From Saccopteryx bilineata (lineage: Eukaryota > Chordata > Mammalia > Chiroptera > Emballonuridae), in NCBI RefSeq assembly GCF_036850765.1, contig NC_089490.1, forward strand, positions 109,747,074 to 109,811,073: a stretch of 64,000 nucleotides of DNA. The letters run 5' to 3'. The position numbers and the translations under genes are program-made. The notes under the pieces are model-generated. The model worked only from the letters and a program-made list of their open reading frames with translations, was not told where the DNA came from and searched no databases. Shown here piece after piece: positions 48,601 to 63,600 of this stretch. The first letter of the stretch is position 1. Every line of letters begins with the position of its first letter.

Positions 48601-51600
48601 TTGAGTTAATTTTTGTATGTGGTTTAAGATAGTGGTCCACTTTCAATCTTTACCTGTGGCTATCCAGTTTTCCCAGCACCAATTATTGAAAAGACTGTAA
48701 TACCTCATTGTATATAATTGTTTTTTTATCATATACCAAATGAGCATATATGTACAGGTTTATTTATCATATACCAAATGAGCATATATATACAGGTTTA
48801 TTTTCAGGATCATTATTCTGTTCCACTGATCTATGTATCTATTTTTAATGCCAGCATATTCTTTTAATTATTATAGCTTTAGTAATATAGTTGGAAATCA
48901 GCAAGTACGATGTCTCCAGCTTCTTCCTTTTTACAAGATTGATTTGTTTATTTGAGGTCTTTTGTGATTTCATACAAATTTTAGGATTATTTCTTCTATT
49001 TCTGTAAAAAATTTCATTAGCATTTTAAGAATTACATTGAACCTATAGATTGCCTTGAGTATTATGGACATTTTAACAATATTAATTCTTTCAATGTATG
49101 ATTACATTATTTTTCATTAATTTGTCTTCAATTTATTTACAAATGTCTTATAGTTTCCAGTGTATAGGTCTTTTACTTTTTTGGTAAATTTATTCCTAGG
49201 TATTTTGTTATTTTAGATGTAATTATAAATAAAATTGTTTTCTTAAATTCTCCTTCTGGAAGTTTACTATAGTGTATAGAATTGCAACATTTTTGTATAT
49301 TGATTTTGTTTCATGCAATTTTACCAAATTCATCTTTGCTACTAATTGTTTTTTGGTGGAGTCTTTAGAATTTTTTATATATAAAATCATGTCATTTTGT
49401 AATAAGTGGCAGTGTATTTCTCTGTTTCTGATTTAAATGTTTTTCTTACATATATTTTCTTACCTAATTAATCTGGGTAGGGCTATGCTGAGTGAAAGTG
49501 GTGAGAGTGGACGTTCTTATATTGATCCTGATCTTAGAGCAAAAACTTTCAGCTTTTCATTGTTGACTATGATGTTAACTAGGGGCTTGTCATAAACGGC
49601 ATCTGTTACATTCACTCTATACCAACTTTGTTGAGAGTTATTATTACATATAAATGCTCATTTTTTTCAAATGCTTACTCAGCTTCTATTGAGATCAACA
49701 TGTGTGGAAACATCCTTGTACACATGAAATACATTCTACGATTGTGCTGCATAATTGGTTTAATGTTTAATTGTTAAATTTGGTTTGCTAATATTATGTT
49801 GAAGATTTTGCCTCTATCTTTATCATTTAAAAATTATTCTTAAAGTATTTAAAAGTTGGAAAGCTTAACAAAGGGCTAAAAAGAAAAATTAGATTACTAA
49901 TAAATCTATAAAACATGAAATCTATTCATATTTAGATTCATATTTTCAGTTATTTTCATACATACAAAAGAGTATAAATACAAAATACAAAGATCATATA
50001 TGCATTTTTTCTTTTTTTAGTGAGAGAGTGAGAGAGCCAGCCAGCCAGACAGACAGACAGGAAGGAAGAGAGATGAGAAGCATCAACTCATAGTTGCAGC
50101 ACTTCAGTTGTTCCTTGATTGCTTTCTCATAAATGCCTTTGTGGGGGGGCTCCAGAGGAGCCAGTGGCCCCTTACTCAAGCCAGGGATCTTTGGTTCAAG
50201 TCAATTACCTTGGGCTTCAAACCAGTTACCTTTGGGCTCAAGTCAGCAACCATAGTATCACTTCTATAATCCCAGGCTTGAGTTGGTGACCCTGTGCTCA
50301 AGCTGGTGAGCCTGCATACAAGCTTCATGAGCTCACGCTCAAGCCAGAAACCTCAGGGTTTCAAAACTGGGTCCTCACAGTCCCAGATTGACACTCTAAT
50401 CATTGGGCCACCACATGATCAGGCATTTCAAAACTAAGACTTACCCAACATGGAAATATTTCATATTCTTTCTAAAGCTCTAATTTTATGGATAAGTAAT
50501 ACAAATGTTGATTTATATTTATGTAAGCATTTATAAAAGTTGAATGTTTTGTATTCTGTATATAAATCCAGAATTATATTTGTCTGTAATATATTTCACA
50601 TAGTAACTTTTTAAAACAATAAGCATTTTTCACAACATGATTATTATTGTGTTTGAAGAATCCATGCTTATACTCAATTATGTAACTTTTTCCTATATTG
50701 ATATTTAAAATTTTATTTTTCTTCTTTTTCCTTTTTTCTATAATCATTATACTTTTATTATTGTAAATTATAACTTTAATTAATAATAATACAGTGGTAC
50801 CTTGAGATACGAATTTAATTCATTCTGTAACCGAGCTCGTAAGTCAGTCAACTCGTATATCAAACTACCGATACTGGACCCGTGTGCCAACGTGCCAACT
50901 AGTGGCAGCTTCCCAAATCATGACTCGACCCTTGGAATTTCGCTCAGATCTCAAACAAAAATATGGACTAAGTTGCAGTTCGTATCTTAAAAAAATCGTA
51001 TGTTGGTCTGTTTGTATCTCAAGGTACAAAAACTCCCAGTATTTCCTGGGTTTAATGCTTTATTTCTGTTGAATCTCTCTTCACTTTTTCTGAAGAATAA
51101 TTTTTCTCCTCCAGACTCAAGAGGTAGATAATCTTTTCATGGATTTGAGTAGGAATGGAAAAATTCAGAGATTGTTTAATCTTCACCTTCCTCAATATAA
51201 TTAACCTCAACTTTATTTGTGGTCTAAACTTTAGATATTTGAGTTTCATTATTTCTATTCTACCTATCTTAATAACTAATGTTTACAAAGAATTTGTTGA
51301 TCTATAAACAAAAAAACCCCTAAAACAAAACAAAACCAAACCAAAAAACCAAAAATGAAACAAAACAAAAACCCAGTTCTAGCTGTACTACTCCTATCTC
51401 TTCTCCCATTCTTTCATCCTTTGTCTTTATATCATTTTAACCCATTACTATTATTTTAAAGGGTATTCATAAATCAGAGATGAACTCATATGTTCAAAAT
51501 GCTATGTTTAGTGAAAAGTCCCTTTTCATATTTGATACCAAGTGGAAACTGCATGTCTAAATATTTCAGTTTTCTTCATGAAAGAGTACTTCCTACAGAT

Positions 51601-54600
51601 TTTGCTAGTCTTGCAGGGAATAAATTGGTTCTAATTGTAAATCTTAGTATAGCTAAATTTTCCTCATGTATTCAGTCTCTTCCAGTGCAACATAAAAACA
51701 TCTTAAGATAACCAGAACACAAGGCAGGCACTACATTCAGCTAAGCATTACCCAAAAAGATTTTCTTCAGAAATTTACCCCAAAATGATTACTATCTGAA
51801 GATAAAGGAAGTTTGTGGTATTAGAATAACTAACCATTTCTTAAGGAGAGCCTCAGAACTTTTTATATTTTAGTGAAATCACATAGTGCCAAGAATATCT
51901 GATTTTGTATCTAAATCATTCCAATTTGAATCATGAATTCTTCTTAAATTTTAATTTCTAATTCCACGTGGTTTCTCTATTATTGTTTGGCTTTGTGGTT
52001 CTATTACAACATAATAGTTACTTATATCTCATACAGTCCCATCTCTCATACTTTATACCATATATCTATGTATTAGGCAGTCTCAGCAAAATCACCTATC
52101 ATTATTGTGTGGGGGTGGTAATTTTTTAATCCAGTGAGTATCAGATATGCACACTGGCCTCCAAATGGATTCCAAATGAATCCTTCCCAGATCACTTCCT
52201 CTGCATTTTCTGGCCATTCTTGCCTCTGCACAGAGAAACATGCAGAAGAACACAGCTGAGAAAACAAAATCAAATACAATAAATCTTTTTTTTCATGGAT
52301 TTTCTTAGAAATTTTATTCACAAGTGCCATGAATTTTTCTCAAAAGTTTTGCCTTTTCTTTATCCAATTTTCATACAGGTATTTGGCTTCTCCTAAAACT
52401 CTCCCATGCCAAAGACCACTAACCCAACATTATGACTAACACTGTTTCTAGATTTTTGTTTGTTTGTTTCCTTCTGTACTTTTCTGAAGTTGGAAACAGG
52501 GAGGCAGTCAGACAGACTCCCGCATGCGCCCGACCAGGATCCACCCAGCATGCTCACCAGGGGGCAATGCTCTGCCCATCTGGGGCGTTACTCTTTTGCA
52601 ACCACAGCCATTCTAGTGCCTGAGGCTGAGGCCATGGAGCCATCCCCAGCGCCTGGGCCAACTTGCTCCAATGGAGCCTCGGCTGCGGAAGGGGAAGATA
52701 GAGACAGAGAGGAAGGAGAGGGGGAGGGGTGGAGAAGCAGATGGGCGCCTCTCTTGTATGCCCCGCCAGGGTGTTTCTAGTTTTTATGTGCCAGTCACAT
52801 CTCCTTTACACACACACACACACACACATACACACACACACACTTTATTTTATTTTTACAGAGACAGAGAGAGAGTCAGAGAGAGGGATAGATAGGGATA
52901 GACAGACAGGAACAGAGAGAGATGAGAAGCATCAATCATTAGTTTTTCATTGTGACACCTTTAGTTGTTCATTGATTGCTCTCTCATATGTGCCTTGACC
53001 ATGGGCCTTCAGCAGACCGAGTAACCCCTTGCTTGAGCCAGTGACCTTGGGCTCAAGCTAGTGAGCTTTGCTTAAACCAGATGAGCCTGCGCTTAAGCTC
53101 GTGACTTCGAGGTCTCGAACCTGGGTCCTCCACATCCCAGTCCGACGCTCTATCCAATGTGCCACTGCCTGGTCAGGCCACACACATTTATTTTAGCACT
53201 TTATCATATACGTAAATGTGTGTATTTACTTATGTCTCATTCTTCTTTTTAAAGTTATTTTTTCCACTTTACTTATTCTTTTAATTCTATATCATGGAGA
53301 ACCTTGATATCAGACCAACAAAAAAGTCAATATACAAGACAATAATGGTACCCTTGTAAAGAAAAAAACATGACTTGTGTTGGGATGGAAAAGAAGGGAA
53401 AACTCACACATTAAAAGTAGAGTAGCCCTGGCTAGTTTGCTCAGCGGTAGAGCATCGGCTTGGCGTGCGGGGGACCCAGGTTCGATTCCCGGCCAGGGCA
53501 CATAGGAGAAGCGCCCATTTGCTTCTCCACCCCCTCTTCCTTTCTGTCTCTCTCTTTCCCGCCCGCAGCCAAGGCTCCATTGGAGCAAAGATGGCCCGGG
53601 CGCTGGGGATGGCTCCTTGGCCTCTGCCCCAGGCGCTAGAGTGGCTCTGGTCGCGGCAGAGCGACGCCCTGGATGGGCAGAGCATCGCCCCCTGGTGGGC
53701 AGAGCGTTGCCCTGGTGGGCATGCCGGGTGGATCCCGGTCGGGCGCATGCGGGAGTCTGTCTGACTGTCTCTCCCCGTTTTCAGCTTCAGAAAAATACAA
53801 AAAAAAAAAAAAAGAGTAGAGTATTTAGCCTGACCAGGTGGTGGCACAGATGATAGATCATCAGCCTGGGACACAGAGGACCCACATTTGAAACCCTGAG
53901 GTCTCAGGCTTAAGAGACCTCATCTGGTTTGAGCTCAGGCTCACTAGCTTGAGTGTTAGGTCACGGGCTTGAGCGTGAATGCATAGACATGACCCCATGG
54001 TTGCTGGTTTAAACCCAAAGGTCACTGGCTTGAAGTCCAAAGTTTTCAGCTTGAGCCCATGGTTGCTGGCTTGAGCCCAAGGTTTCTGGCTTGAGCATTA
54101 GGTCCCTGGCTTGTCTGTAGCACCCTGGTCAAGAAACATATGAGAGAGAGCAATCAATGAACAACTAAGGTGTTGTAACAAAGAATTGATGCTTCTCATC
54201 TCTATCCCTTCCTATCTATCTGTTCCTATTGGTCCCTCTCTCTGATTCTCTCTCTGTCTTTGTCTCTTTTGCTAAAAATAAAGTGGATTATTTAAAAAAT
54301 TGACTTAAATCTCTTTAAGCTGAGTAGACAGAGTAAAACAAGTATAAGAAGTATAAAGTTCTGTCACTTGTCCATGGTTTTTTATTGATTTCACTCTAAG
54401 CATCAAAAGAATAAAAGAACAAGCAAACAAAAAAAGCTACTTCAAGGAAGGATGGAATAACAATGAGAAATTATATCCCAACCATCCCACTTTTAGGAAT
54501 ATATCCCAAGAATACCATATCACTGACTCAAAAAAAGGAATGCACCCCCATGTTCATGGCAGCATTATTCACAATAGTGAAGATCTAGAAACAGCCCAAG

Positions 54601-57600
54601 TGTCTGTCAGTGGACAAATGGATTAAAAAGGAGTGATACATATATACAATAAAATAGTATGGGGCCAGGAATAAGAAGGAAATATTACCTTTTGCAACAA
54701 CATGGATGAATCTGGAAACTATTATGTTTAGTGAAATAAGCCAGGCAGAGAAAGAAAAATATCATATGACCTCACTCATTTGAGAAATCCAAGGAACAAT
54801 GTGAACTGAGAAACGAAATTAAACCTGAAGGGAAGGGAGGAAGGAGCTGTTGGTAGAAGGCCAAGGGAGATGTTGAGGAGAATACGGGGGAAAGAGGATG
54901 CATTTGGGGAGAAACTAGAATCTGTGTAAACATAATAAATTAAATAAAAAAAAATGGGAAGGCCTTGCCAGATGGTTACACAGTAGATAGAGCATCAAAT
55001 TGTGACTTGGAGGACCTAGGTTCGAAACCCCAAGGTCCCTAATTGAGTGCAGATTCACCAGTTGAGTGCCGGGTGCTGGCTTGAGCATAGACATGACCCA
55101 ATGGTAGCTGTCTTGAGCCCAATGTCACTGGATTAAGGAAGGGGGTACTTGCTCTGCTGTAACCTCCCTACCCCTATCTGGTCAAGGCACATATGAGAAA
55201 GTCATCATTGAACAACTAAAGAGCTGCAATGAAGAATTGATGCTTCTCATTTCTCTCCATTCCTGTCAGTCTGTCCCTATCTGTCTTTCTCTCAGACTCT
55301 CTCTCTGTCTCTGTCAAGCAATAAAATAATAAAAAAAAATGCATGGAAAGGTTTAGATTAAGTGGGAGGACTAAACAATGTACTGAAAAATGGAAAGGAC
55401 TTTCTAAATGTAAGCACTGATGGTAGATTTGACTGTTTTAAAAAGACTTAAAATTTCTAGAACAAAAATTTAAAGAAAAACAAGCAAATAAAAAATACAA
55501 GTAGATCAACTAAAGATTTAATATATTGAATATATGGTAAGTTCATTAAAATAAACATTTACAACATTAAAACCCTTTATAAGCAAAATATGTTACAGAT
55601 TATTCACAAAAGAAATAAAAATAGCTAATATGTTCATGAAATAGTTTAAATTTCAGTAGCTGAAGAAAATGTAAATTGAAACTAGTGCTAACAATGTTTG
55701 TGTATAAAATTACAAACTCAGTAGTAGCAGATTTCATGACAAAGTACATTGCAATATTTTTATAGAAAAAAGTTTATCACTATGTCTGAAAAGAGAAGTT
55801 TAGTAAAAAATTTATTATATATTATATATATACACACATACATATATATATCAGTATTATGCAGTCCATTAACAAACATTTATTAAAATTATAATGAGCT
55901 GTTAAAGCAGTAAAAACTCTTAACTGGGTAAAACAGACATAGTAAAAGGAATAAAGCAAAAATGATGCTGGTGTGCTTCTGAATGAAACACTTAGTAATT
56001 GGTTTTTAATTACCCTTTAATAATTTCTCAAATTTTCAAATGTTAAAAATTATTACATAACTTTAAATACTTTATTTTTAAAAGATAATAAATATTTCAT
56101 TCTTGCATTTGATATTACAATTAATACCAACACCATTAACTCAAGAACAGTTTTACATAGTGAATTGGCAGATGTGCAAAATCACAGTACTGGATAGAGT
56201 CTATAGACATGTCTTTGGAGTTTAATTATGAAATACTCAAAATTAAAATAGAAACAGACTCATAGATAAAGAGAACAAACTAGTTGTTGCCAGAAAGGAG
56301 GGTGTTTTGGGGAGAGGGTAAAAAAATGGGAAGGAATTGAATACAGATTGTTAGTTAAAAAATAATTATAGAACCTAAAGTTGAGCATAGGAAATATAGT
56401 CAATAATATTTTAATAATTATGTGTGGTTCCAGGTGGATACTAGAAATATTAGGGGAACCAATTTGTACAGTATATGATTGTCTAATTGTTATGCAGTAC
56501 ATCTGAAACTATATAATACAATATTGAATGTAACAATAATTTAAGAAATTAAGAAACATTGAGAATAAACATATAAAAGCTAACATTAAACTGATTTATT
56601 AATTTCTGTCTAATAGGAAATTCTGCCCTGCCTATTTCATGGAAGATAATTCTAGTGGTTCTGTGTATCATCTGCTTGGTGCTCCTTCTATCTGTTGGAA
56701 TATTAGCCACAAAGTGTAAGTCTCTAATGATAGAAGTCAGCTTTTTTATTGTTCATAGAAAGTCATCTTTTAAAAAAAATTTAATTAATTTTAATTTATT
56801 GTGCTTACATAGATCTAAGTGTCCTCCCTGAATATATCTTCCCACCTCCACCTTGTATTTCCCTCGATATCCCCCTTGTCCTCTGCCCCCAACGCCTTCC
56901 CCCTTTCCCTTCAGGATTTGCTTTCCCGCTCTCTATAACTCTGTGTTATGTATATATAATTTCACTAATCATTTTCCCTTCTCTGATTCAATCCTCTTAT
57001 CCCCTTTCCCTCTGTCCACTTTCCCTCTGGTTTCTTTGATACCACCTCTGCCTCTATTTCATTCCTCAGTTCACATTGTTCATTAGATTTCTCAAATGAG
57101 TGAGGTCATATGATATTTTTCTTTTTCTGCTTGGCTTATTTCACTTAACATAATAGTTTCCAGGTCCATCCATGTTGTCGCAAAAGGTAAGATTTCCTTA
57201 TTTTTCACAGCCACGTAGTATTCCATTGTGTATATGTACCACTGCTTTTTAATCCACTTGCCCACTGATGGACACTTGGGCTGTTTCCAGATCTTGGTTA
57301 TTGTGAACAATGCTGCAATAAACATGGGGGTGCATTTCTTCTTTTCAATCAGTGACTTAGTATTCTTAGGATATATCCCTAAAAGTGGGATGGCTGGGTC
57401 AAATAGCAGTTCCATTTTTAATTTTTTGAGAAATCTCCATACTGTTTTCCCCAGTGGCTGCACCAGTCTGCATTCCCACCAGCAGTGCAGGGGGGTTTTC
57501 CTTTCTCCACATCCTCGCCAGCACTTACTATTTGTTGTTTTGTTAATGATTGCCATTCTGACTGGTGTGAGGTAGTATTCTGTGGTTTTAATTTGCATTT

Positions 57601-60600
57601 TTTAAATGATTAGTGATGTTGAACATTCTTTCATCAGCCTATTGGCTGTCTATATGTCCTCTTTGGAGAAGTATCTATCCATCTCTTTTGCCCATTTTTT
57701 TATTGGATTGTTTGTCTTCCTGGTGTTGAGTTTTACTAGTTCTTTATAAATTTTCGTTATTAACCCCTATGAGTCGTATTGTTGAATATGTTCTCCCATT
57801 GTGTGGTTTTTCTTTTTATTTTGTTCATATTGTCTTTAGCTGTACAAAAGCTTTTTTGTTTTATGTAGTCCCATTTGTTCATCCTGTCCTTTATTTCACT
57901 TGCCCATGGAGATAAATCAGCAAACGTATTGCTGTGAGAGATGCTGGAGAGCTTACTGCCTATGTTTTCTTCTAAGACGATTATGGTTTCACGACTTACA
58001 TTTAAGTCTTTTATCCATTTTGAGTTTATTTTTGTGAATGGTGTAAGTTGGTGGTCTAGTTTCATTTTTTGGCAGTTAGCTGTCCAGTTTTCCCAACACC
58101 ATTTGTTAAAGATACTGTCTTTACTCCATTGTATGCTCTTACATCCTTTGTCAAATATCAGTTGTCCATAAGGGTGTGGGTTTATTTCTGGGTTCTCTAT
58201 TCTGTTCCATTGATCTGTATGCTTGTTCTTATGTCAGTACCAAGCTGTTTTGAGTGCAATGGTCTTGTAGTAGAACTCGATATCAGGAAATGTGATACGA
58301 CCCATTTTATTCTTCTTTTCAAAGATTGCTGAGGCTTTTCGTGTTCTTTTTTTGGTTCCCTATAAATTTTTTGAATATTTGTTTTATATTTTTGAAGTAT
58401 GTCCGTGGTATTTTAATTAGAATTGCATTGAATTTAGAAATTGCTGTGGGTAATATAGGCATTTTAATAAAGTTTATTTTTTTAATCCATGAACATGGTA
58501 TATATGCTTTCACTTGTTTGCATCTTCCTTGATTTCTTTTATCAATGTTTTATAATTTTCCAATTTACATGTATTTAACCTCCTTGGTTAAATTTACTCC
58601 TAGTTACTTTATTTTTTTTGTTGCAATAGTGAATGGTATTCTTTTTTTAATATCTCTTCAGGCAGTTTATTGTTGGTGTATAAAAATGCTTCTGACTTTG
58701 GAATATTAATTTTATATCTTGCCATCTTACTAAATTCACTTATCAGGTCCAGGAGTTTTTTTGATTGAGACTTTAGGGTTTTCTATGTACAGTATCATAT
58801 AATCAGCTAATAACGATAGTTTTACTTCTTATTTCTTCTTGTTTGATTGCTGTAGCTAAGATCTCCAGAACTATGTTGAGTAGGAGTAGTGAAAAGAAGA
58901 ACCCTTTGCCTTGTTCCTGATCTTAAGGGGATTGCTTTTAATTTTTGCCCATTGATTATGATGTTGGGTGTGGATTTGTCATAGATGGCCTTTATCATGT
59001 TGATGTATGTTCCCTGTATACTTACTTTGCTGAGAGTTTTGATCATAAATGGATGCTAGATTTTATCAAATGTTTATTCTGCATCTATTGATATTATCAT
59101 GTGATTTTTCTTTTTTATTTTGCTTATATATATGATGAATCACGTTGATTTGAGAATATTGTACCAGCCTTGCCTCCCGAGAATAAATCCCACTTGCTCA
59201 TGATGTATGATTTTTTTCATGTATTGCTGGATCTGGTTTGCTAATATTTTGTTGAGAATTTTAGCATCTAAATTCATCAGGGATATTGGCCTATAGTTTT
59301 CATTCTTTGTGTTGTCTTTGCCTGGTTTTGAAATCAGAATTATACTCACCTCATCATAGGAGCTTGGAAGTCTTCTCTCCTCTTAAATTTTTTGAAGTAG
59401 TTTGAGAAAAATAGGAGTTAGTTCTTCTTTGAGTATTTCATAGAATTTGCCTGTGAGGAGCTTTTGTTTGTTGGAAATTTTTTGATAAATCTTTTAATCT
59501 TTTTTGTTGTAATTGGTCTGTTTAGGTTTTCTGATTCTTCCAGGTTGGTTTCTGAAAGATTATATGTTTCAAGGAATTTGTCCATTTCACTTAGGTTGTC
59601 TAATTTTTTGGCATACAGTTCTTTATAGTATAGAAAAGCATCTTTTTAAGATCTTTTATTTTTAATTTCTTTTTTTAAATTTTATTTTATTTTATTTATT
59701 CATTTTAGAGAGGAAAGAGAGAGACAGAGAGAGAGAGAGAAAGAGAGAGAGGAGAGAGAGACAGGGGGGAGGAGCTGGAAGCATCAACTCCCATATGTGC
59801 CCTGACCAGGCAAGCCCAGGGTTTCGAACTGGCAACCTCAGCATTTCCAGGTCGACGCTTTATCCACTGCGCCACCACAGGCCAGGCTATTTTTAATTTC
59901 TAATGTAATTTCTTCAGCACAACTTAGATATATTTTTGATATTGTCTCTGCATTAGAGGTGATTTTTAGAACCACATCTAATTACTATGTCTTTATCTTG
60001 AACTTTCATGACCTCACTCTGAGGTTCATTCATACTCTCTCATCCAACTGAAATAACAGCTCTTCTTTATTTTTCCTTCTTTTTCATTGAATTTATTGAG
60101 GTGACACTGGTTTATAAAATTATACAGGTTTCAGGTGCAGAATTTCAGAACACATCATCTGGACATTGTATGTGTGTTTTAGCCTCCCAAGTCAAGTCAC
60201 CTTCTATCTCTGCTTCACCCTCCTCTACCTTCCTCCATCTCTTCTCCCTTTCACCCTCAAATTTCCACAGTGTTGTCCATGTTCATAAGTTTTTTCTCTT
60301 TTTCTTTTTTGCTCAATCCCTTTACCCCAACAACCAGCTCTCCCTCTGTACTCCATAGCCGCTAGCCTTTTTTTTTTAAATCAATTAGTCTGTCTCTGTT
60401 TTGCTTCTTAATTATTTTGTTTTTTAGATTCAACATACGACTTAATTTTTTAATACAGGTTAACTTTTATCTCTTACTTAAACTTATACCAAGATTACTC
60501 TTTCTGAGAAATCTTCCTTAGGTTTTCACTAATCAAATGAATTGTTCTGTAATCTGTACTCTTACTTACATTACTCTAATTATTTGTTAGACTTATATTA

Positions 60601-63600
60601 TTATTAGATTTGTCTATGTATGTCCTTCCAATTATACATTAATAATGTATTTTTCCCTGTTTGTAGTCACTTCACAAATAATTTTTGTTTATAATAAATT
60701 TATTTTAAGGTAAATATGACAAACCAAGCTGATATTTGTGGTTTTGTCTTTAGTAATGGAGCAAAATTCAGGAAATCTTACTTCCAATCAAGAAACAGTC
60801 CAGAAGGGATTGATTTCAGGGATCCTAACACTACCAACAAGTACTCAAGGTAATTTAAGAATAGGTCATATTTTCTTAGAGTTAGAAAATAATTATGTCT
60901 CTGTGTTTATTTTGATGCATATGTAATAATTAATTAATTTTATCACACACATATTATCCACTGTGAAATATCCAGAAATATATTTACTAAAAACTGACTT
61001 AAACTTGGAAGTTGTTGGTAATGTTAACATATTGACAATTGTCTCATTAGAATTACAGTGTCAAAAGTTATGTCTTAGCATTACTAAAATTATGCTAAAT
61101 AGTTACAAGTAAAGGTTAAAATTTATAATGGGTGACTACATTTTTATCATATAATTTATGTATTGTTTATCATTTGTTCTTCACAACTTAAACACTTATA
61201 TTTCTGTTTATAAATATACTGACAGAAGACATTTAAACCTACTTTCATTCTTCTTTAGATTGGAAATATCATCCTTGTGAAGACAACTGGTACCAATATG
61301 GGGAACATTGCTACTCTTTTACTAGAAATATGGTACCTTGGGAAGAATGTAATCTTCGTTGTTCTACTTTGCTTTCGAGTTTTCTTAAATTAAATACTGA
61401 AAAAGAGATGGTAAAAACAAGTATATGTTTCTTACATTTTAGCAAGTTCCTCCGGGAGATATTTCTAGGTTCTAGGCTTTCTATCTTCTGAGATTACTGT
61501 TTGAGCAGAGAATTTGAGATGATACACATCAGATTATGCTATTCTCTTTCTTGAAACTCTTCCTCAGTATCTAGCCATTTACGTACAAGTTTTATATATG
61601 CAGCCTCCTTAGTTACCAATAACTTTTTGTCACTTCTACTTTTTCACCCACTTATTTTAACATACTCCCCTTATGTATTCCTTAGAGTGTAATTCAATCT
61701 TCTCTTCATAATTTTATTGTTCTCTTCCCAACCCTTCGTGACTTTACCCTAATAAGTGCTTCTTTACTTTCTGGTTTATCCCAAAATCACAATAATATGA
61801 AAAATCTATTTTGATCATTTGGCCCTGAAAGAGTTCTTGATAAATACTGTCATTTTATTCTGTACTTTCCTTTTTGTAGCAATTGATTACTTAACTGATT
61901 TGTATCTTTCTTAGATTCTTAGGTAACAAATCTATTTACTGCCTTCAATATTCAGTACACAGCACAGCACAATGTTCAGATTATTATAATGCCTCCACAA
62001 TGATCATTTGATGAATAAATTATTGGTTATTAATGAGTTGTTAAAAAAGTCAAAGAGTATTTTTATTATAGTGCTGTAACTCCAGAAAAAGCATTTAGTA
62101 GCTTGACCTGTGGTGGCACAATAGATAAGCATTGACCTGAAATGCTGAGGTCCCTGGTTTGAAACCTGGGCTTTCTTGGTCAAAGCACAAATGGGAGTTG
62201 ATGTTTTTTGCTCTTCACCCCTTTCTCTCTCTCTCTCTCTCTTTCCTCTCTAAAATGAATCAATAAAATCTTTAAAAAATGTTTAATAAAGTTTTAATTT
62301 CTATACACAATGAAAACTATCCAAAGGTATGAGATAGTATTTTCCTGTTCTCATTCTATCCAGGATTTTGTAATAAAATTGTCAGAGATGCAATGTCAAA
62401 TGCATCAGGAAAAGTTTTGGATCAGTTTGTATTACAACAGCAGCCAGCTGAAATGGTCTTGGCTAGATGGCTCAGCGTTTACCTTGAACAAGTAAGTATC
62501 TCCCTACTATTTTAAAATACTGGTTCTAAACTAAGAATATTAATTAATTATTAAGTGTGCATATGATTAGATGTTAAATTATATGACTTTAAGTCTTCTA
62601 TTAAACCTGATCCTGGCTACTGTAACCCAGATAGAGCTCTTTAAATATTTGACCCTTAGAAATGAAGAACATTGATGTTTAACATAAGACTAGTGATTTA
62701 TATCCTATTTTAAACCCAATTTTCTAAGTATAGACTTAATTTCAACTTCTCTGGACCATAATAATTTACTTTATAATGTACAAAAACACTTTTGAGGGGA
62801 TTGTGATGTAAAAACTATTTTCATAATAATATTGAAATGTGATTTTCTCTTTTCAGTCTCATTTTTCATGAGTGAGTAGTGAAATATTCCTGAACTTTTA
62901 TAACATATCAAAACAGATTAAGCATTGAAGCAGATATGAAAATTTAATTGTTTTCTGTCATGCTAGACAATAAAAGATTTACAAAAATATAAAGCATTAT
63001 CAATGTTGGTACTATTTATTTTTCTTTTGAAAAATATAATTATTCTTATATTAGCACAAAATGTATATGTGTTTATTATTGTCACATATAAAAATGATTT
63101 TTTTAATATACCAGAATTAATTTTTCATAAGATAAATTGGGATAGATATATATCCCAAATAACAAAATTTCTTTGGGTGTCTCAATAATTTTTAAGAGAC
63201 AAAAAAGTCCTGATACAGAATTTAAAAGCTGCTCTTATAAGAAATATAGCACCAATTTTCTTATTACCATGCTAACAGATGGAAGGTACTCAGTTCATCC
63301 TAGTATATTATTAAATTAATAATCAAGACTAAAAATATTTTTAGTCTCTCTCTATCATTTACTTTTGAATAACACTCTCTTACAAAACCTTGGAAGCTTT
63401 TTTGTTTAATATACCAGCCTTGGGTTATTGTAAGGTTGGGTTTTTTTGTTTTTATATTTCAGATTTCTGAAAAAGTTTAGTTAGTTTTTGTCAACTTTAT
63501 GATTCCTTTAGTAGACCAGTGTTTTGAAATTCCTTACAGTTTTATGGAATGAATATTATATATTATCTGAAACAAATGTTTCTTTATAGTTTAATAAATA

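Larger units (their letters stand above)
47295..49840 (-). mobile_element. Old L1 (L1MA-like), antisense
   Basis: Starts ttttattgagatataatgga and tttcaggtgtacaacataat (antisense 3' end), continues with ORF2 in antisense (cctccatactgttttcaac, aatttgcattcccaccaac, ctatccagttttcccagc) up to reverse-transcriptase parts near 49.5 kb. Strongly decayed. A 73-bp palindromic element and a tandem duplication are inside it. Confidence 0.85.
45641..56616 (+). other. Intron 1 of KLR-like gene
   Basis: About 11 kb, begins GTTCGT and ends TAATAG. It holds L1 fragments in both orientations, at least five SINEs, a TIR element and a CA repeat, each listed separately. No further exon with domain coding was recognised inside it. 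Confidence 0.7.

Noticed and set aside
53480..53500. tRNA-like sequence with A and B boxes
   Set aside because: It is the head of a SINE followed by its body and tail, not a functional tRNA gene.
53930..54110. Regular short repeats that could suggest a CRISPR-like array
   Set aside because: Units are degenerate, without conserved spacers, and inside a SINE; the host is a mammal.
63003..63188. Short frame in intron 5
   Set aside because: AT-rich hydrophobic low-complexity translation without domain or splice sites.
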